Assembly: GCA_002431635.1 (NCBI GenBank)
Contig: DJGH01000053.1
Location: 1-16,939, forward strand
From: Petrotoga sp. UBA5851
GTDB lineage: Bacteria > Thermotogota > Thermotogae > Petrotogales > Petrotogaceae
Length of the DNA stretch: 16,939 bases
Reading direction: 5' to 3'
Of the stretch, positions 14,321 through 16,939 are shown piece after piece; position 1 is the stretch's first letter, and each line of letters starts with the position of its first letter. Made by a program: the position numbers and the translations under genes. The notes under the pieces are model-generated. The model ran no database searches, had not been told where the DNA came from, and saw only the letters and a list, made by a program, of their open reading frames with translations.

Positions 14321-15205
14321 TTGTTAATACTGCAAAGTATAATTTTAGGAATACCGCAGGGAGCATTATACGGGCTTATGGCTTTTGGAATATCTCTTAT
14401 ATTTAGAACTGTCGGTGTAATGAACTTCTCACATGGAAATGCCGGGATGTTCAGTGCGTTTATAGCACTTACCGTGTTTCTTTTAACACAGAATCTCTTA
14501 TTGGCCATACTGTGTGCGGTTATATTCGGAATTCTTTTGGGATTTCTTATTGAAAAGTTTCTCATGAGACCTGTGAAACATCTGTCTCATGGAGGCATGC
14601 TTATAATAACCTTGGGTATACTTATGATCCTTGAAGGACTTGCACAGATTATCTGGGGAGTAAACCCATTCAGTTTTAATGAACTTGTCAGTGGTCCTCC
14701 GCTGATGTTTACACTCGGTGAGGATGGACTTCTTATCCTTCCGCTCAACGATCTGCTTATAACAGTGATTTCGCTTGGAATTACCATCCTGTTGGCAGTT
14801 TTTCTTAAAGTAACCAAAGTCGGAATAGCTATAAGAGCACGGTCACAAGATGAAGTCGGTTCAAAAGTAGTAGGAATAAACACCAATATGATAGACGGAC
14901 TGGTATGGGGAATAGGAATAAGTCTTTCTGCTCTTGTAGGTGTTCTTATTGCTCCTAAAACCACAGTGACTCCGACAATGATGATGAACATGCAACTTTA
15001 CGGATTTACCGCAGGTGTTCTAGGAGGATTTACAAGCCTTTACGGATCTATTCTGGGTGGTATAATACTCGGGATTCTCGAAAAAATAGTTGGAATTTAC
15101 ATTTCCCCGGATTATCAGCTCACGATAATACTTCTTATAATAATACTGATGTTGGCATTTAAGCCCTCAGGTCTTTTTGCCAAGAAGTTTGAAGGGAGAG
15201 TGTAA
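14321..15205 (+). CDS. livH: Liv-type ABC transporter permease (LivH), TTG start
   Basis: This is one of the two membrane-spanning permeases of the importer. The protein has about 294 residues from the TTG start and is strongly hydrophobic, with eight or more membrane segments. It carries the LivH signatures GALYGLMAFGISLIFRTVGVMNFSHG at the N-terminus and RARSQDEVGSKVVGINTNM in the cytoplasmic EAA-like loop. The later GFTAGVLGGFTSLYGSILGG block is also typical of the family. The GTG at 14312 would add three residues but overlaps the Shine-Dalgarno, so I prefer TTG at 14321. The downstream permease gene begins two nt after its stop. With LivM it would form the translocation path. I see no extra domain in this subunit, unlike its partner. 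Confidence 0.92.
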   Translation: MLILQSIILGIPQGALYGLMAFGISLIFRTVGVMNFSHGNAGMFSAFIALTVFLLTQNLLLAILCAVIFGILLGFLIEKFLMRPVKHLSHGGMLIITLGILMILEGLAQIIWGVNPFSFNELVSGPPLMFTLGEDGLLILPLNDLLITVISLGITILLAVFLKVTKVGIAIRARSQDEVGSKVVGINTNMIDGLVWGIGISLSALVGVLIAPKTTVTPTMMMNMQLYGFTAGVLGGFTSLYGSILGGIILGILEKIVGIYISPDYQLTIILLIIILMLAFKPSGLFAKKFEGRV

Positions 15206-15207
15206 GT

Positions 15208-16923
15208 ATGAACATGAAAAAAGCTTTGATAGTACTTATAATAGGAGTACTATTGGGAGTATTATTTATAAACAAATCCTTCCTTCTGATGATATTTTCT
15301 CTTGTGCTTATATATGCTATTGCTGCTACTGGACTGAATATAGTATCGGGCTTTACCGGTCAAGTTTCTATTGGACACGGAGCATTTATGGCTGTGGGAG
15401 CTTATACTACAGCTGCTATGGCTATGGACTTTGGAACTCCTTTTTATATAAACATACTTGCAGCGATAGTTCTTGCAGCGTTTCTTGGATTTTTAATAGG
15501 GCTGCCGGCATTAAGACTCAAGGGTTTTTATCTTGCAATAGCTACAATGGCGTTTGGAGTTGCTGTTGAACAGCTGTTTGCCGCCATAGAACATTTTGGT
15601 GGACATATAGGGATGAGAAATATCCCAAGATTTTTTGAAAGTGATTTTTATATTTATCTTCTAAATCTTGTGTTTTTTGTGGTTCTAACGTATGTTGCAT
15701 CGCTCATCTTGCACTCTCCGGTCGGTGAAAAGTATAAGATGGTAAGAGACAGTGAGGTTGCGGCAAGAGCATATGGAATTAAGCCTTCAAGGATAAAATT
15801 GAACGCTTTCATAGTAAGTGCGATTTATGGTGGAATAGCGGGTGCATTATACTCGCATACGGTAGGATATATTTCTCCTCCTGATTTTGGAATGAACACA
15901 TCATTAAACCTTTTGTCAATGATTGTAATCGGAGGTATGGCATCTCTGGAAGGCGGTATGATAGGTTCAATAATAATAACAGGTCTTCCTTTCCTGTTTT
16001 CGCGCGGAAATATCCCAATGACGCTTATATTCGGAGCACTTCTCATAGTATTTGTCTTATTCTTTCCACAGGGAATTGCTTACGGTCTGAAGCTCCTTTC
16101 TATGAAGTATCTTGGGAGACCATGGGCTTTACTGGTAAGAAAGAGTTGGAGCCGTAGGGCTGAAGATGGGAAGTACGTTACCGTAAACGGGAAAAAGATT
16201 TTTTACCGGCAGCAAGGAAACGGTCCAGCCATAGTAATGATCCACGGTAATTTCGGATCACACAGATGGTATGAAAAGGTAAGCAGTATAGAAGGATATA
16301 CAACTTATATACCAGATCTTGTAAATTTTGGAAAATCTGATAGAATTGATAATGTGAGCATAGATACATACGCTGACTTTGTAAAGGGCTTCATGGATCA
16401 GCTTAAGATAGAAAAGGCAGTGGTAGTAGGACATTCACTTGGCGGTGCTGTTAGTATGTCTCTTGCCTTCAGATATCCTCAATTGGTGAGTAAGCTGGTT
16501 CTGGTAGACTCTGCGCCTGTAAACGGTCTTGTCACGCCGGAAGAGAACTTTCCTGTCCTTGAGATGATGAAAGGTAACGTATCTCTTCTCAGGAACAGCC
16601 TTAAAGGAATCATGCCGGCTTGTGAAGATCAGAAAATTCTTTCTGAAGTTGTTAAAGATGCCCTGCTCATGAAAGATGAATGTTTCAGCGAGAATGCAAG
16701 AGCCTTATCACGGTATGATTATACAGAACTTGCCGAAAGGTATAAAAATCCTGTTCTTTTTATTCTTGGAAAGAAGGATATGTTGATTACACATGATATG
16801 GCGGAAAACACTCTTAAGAATTTAAACGGCAGGCTCGAGGTGCTTGATCATGTCGGACACTCTGTTATATTGGAAGATTCGCAATTGTTTAAAAAATTGT
16901 TAATAAATTTTGTAAACCTATAG
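15208..16923 (+). CDS. livM: LivM-type permease fused to a C-terminal alpha/beta-hydrolase
   Basis: The 571-residue protein is nearly twice the length of an ordinary LivM. Residues 1-295 form the permease: several hydrophobic helices, the LivM motif GLNIVSGFTGQVSIGHGAFMAVGAY (42-66) and the loop MVRDSEVAARAYGI (178-191). A basic linker (KLLSMKYLGRPWALLVRKSWSRR, about 295-317) follows. From about 323 a complete alpha/beta-hydrolase begins: oxyanion HGNFG (346-350), nucleophile elbow GHSLGG with Ser410, acid Asp524 in LGKKD and His551 in VGHS. The basic linker after the last helix predicts, by the positive-inside rule, a cytoplasmic hydrolase. There is no stop, internal RBS or frame change at the junction. 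The hydrolase may process the imported ligand (ester, lactone or similar); the substrate is unknown. It is the last gene, and its stop lies inside a palindrome. Confidence 0.92.
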   Translation: MNMKKALIVLIIGVLLGVLFINKSFLLMIFSLVLIYAIAATGLNIVSGFTGQVSIGHGAFMAVGAYTTAAMAMDFGTPFYINILAAIVLAAFLGFLIGLPALRLKGFYLAIATMAFGVAVEQLFAAIEHFGGHIGMRNIPRFFESDFYIYLLNLVFFVVLTYVASLILHSPVGEKYKMVRDSEVAARAYGIKPSRIKLNAFIVSAIYGGIAGALYSHTVGYISPPDFGMNTSLNLLSMIVIGGMASLEGGMIGSIIITGLPFLFSRGNIPMTLIFGALLIVFVLFFPQGIAYGLKLLSMKYLGRPWALLVRKSWSRRAEDGKYVTVNGKKIFYRQQGNGPAIVMIHGNFGSHRWYEKVSSIEGYTTYIPDLVNFGKSDRIDNVSIDTYADFVKGFMDQLKIEKAVVVGHSLGGAVSMSLAFRYPQLVSKLVLVDSAPVNGLVTPEENFPVLEMMKGNVSLLRNSLKGIMPACEDQKILSEVVKDALLMKDECFSENARALSRYDYTELAERYKNPVLFILGKKDMLITHDMAENTLKNLNGRLEVLDHVGHSVILEDSQLFKKLLINFVNL

Positions 16924-16939
16924 TCCTTAAGGACTATAG
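16918..16939 (+). terminator. Perfect 22-bp palindrome overlapping the livM stop, probable terminator stem
   Basis: Each arm is CTATAGTCCTT, read on both strands; as RNA it forms a stem of about nine base pairs around a TTAA loop. The TAG stop (16921-16923) is inside the left arm. The window ends at the last base of the right arm, so the expected T tract cannot be seen. An operator site is the alternative. Confidence 0.6.

Noticed and set aside
15177..15569. 130-residue + frame across the livH/livM junction
   Set aside because: It overlaps livM in another frame, is Ser/Tyr/Cys-rich, and livM shows clear homology in the same stretch.
16090..16180. LivM-hydrolase fusion as a missed gene boundary
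   Set aside because: There is no stop codon in frame, no Shine-Dalgarno before the in-frame ATG at 16102, and the ATG at 16118-16120 is out of frame; a single fused gene is the simplest reading.

Overview
All genes in this 16.9 kb window lie on the + strand, packed into three complete transcription units after a leading ppdK gene. Base composition is moderately AT-rich, arginine is coded mostly by AGA/AGG, and Shine-Dalgarno sites are strong. The solute-binding protein has a cleavable signal peptide ending in ...SIFA with no lipobox. SpoVS sits beside a DUF1385 (YqhQ-type) protein, and fermentative enzymes dominate (PPDK, Na+-decarboxylase beta subunit, ferredoxin-linked 2-oxoacid oxidoreductase). 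Together this suggests an anaerobic fermenter, tentatively of the Thermotogota; an anaerobic Firmicute-like lineage is the main alternative. The assignment is inference, because there is no rRNA or other phylogenetic marker here.

Layout: (1) 1-2702, pyruvate phosphate dikinase, complete, closed by an intrinsic terminator. (2) 2817-5517, a strong promoter (TTGAAA-17-TATAAT), then the beta subunit of a Na+-pumping biotin-dependent decarboxylase, a 2[4Fe-4S] ferredoxin-like subunit (KorD type) and a 2-oxoacid:ferredoxin oxidoreductase alpha subunit (KorA type), closed by a terminator. The TPP (beta) and gamma subunits of the oxidoreductase, and the other decarboxylase subunits, are absent. (3) 5535-7080, spoVS, an unknown 82-residue protein and a DUF1385 membrane protein, translationally coupled. 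A terminator-like hairpin lies inside the start of the 82-residue gene. (4) 7203-16939, a probable nine-gene operon. Its promoter is interleaved with two copies of a 16-bp repeat, probably operators. The genes are a KASIII-like condensing enzyme, an SDR reductase, an acetyl-CoA hydrolase/CoA-transferase family enzyme, a thiolase, and a complete Liv-type (HAAT family) ABC importer: binding protein, two ATPases, two permeases. The unit ends with a perfect 22-bp palindrome.

The most unusual item is the last gene. It is a LivM-type permease joined in one reading frame to a complete alpha/beta-hydrolase with an intact Ser-Asp-His triad. Basic residues after the last membrane segment place the hydrolase on the cytoplasmic side. 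The neighbouring CoA-transferase, SDR and thiolase could convert a 3-hydroxy- or 3-keto-acid to acetyl-CoA. My working hypothesis is an import-hydrolyse-activate-cleave system for a short-chain ester or amide, for example an oligomer or ester of 3-hydroxybutyrate. The domain identities and gene order are visible; the substrate is a guess.
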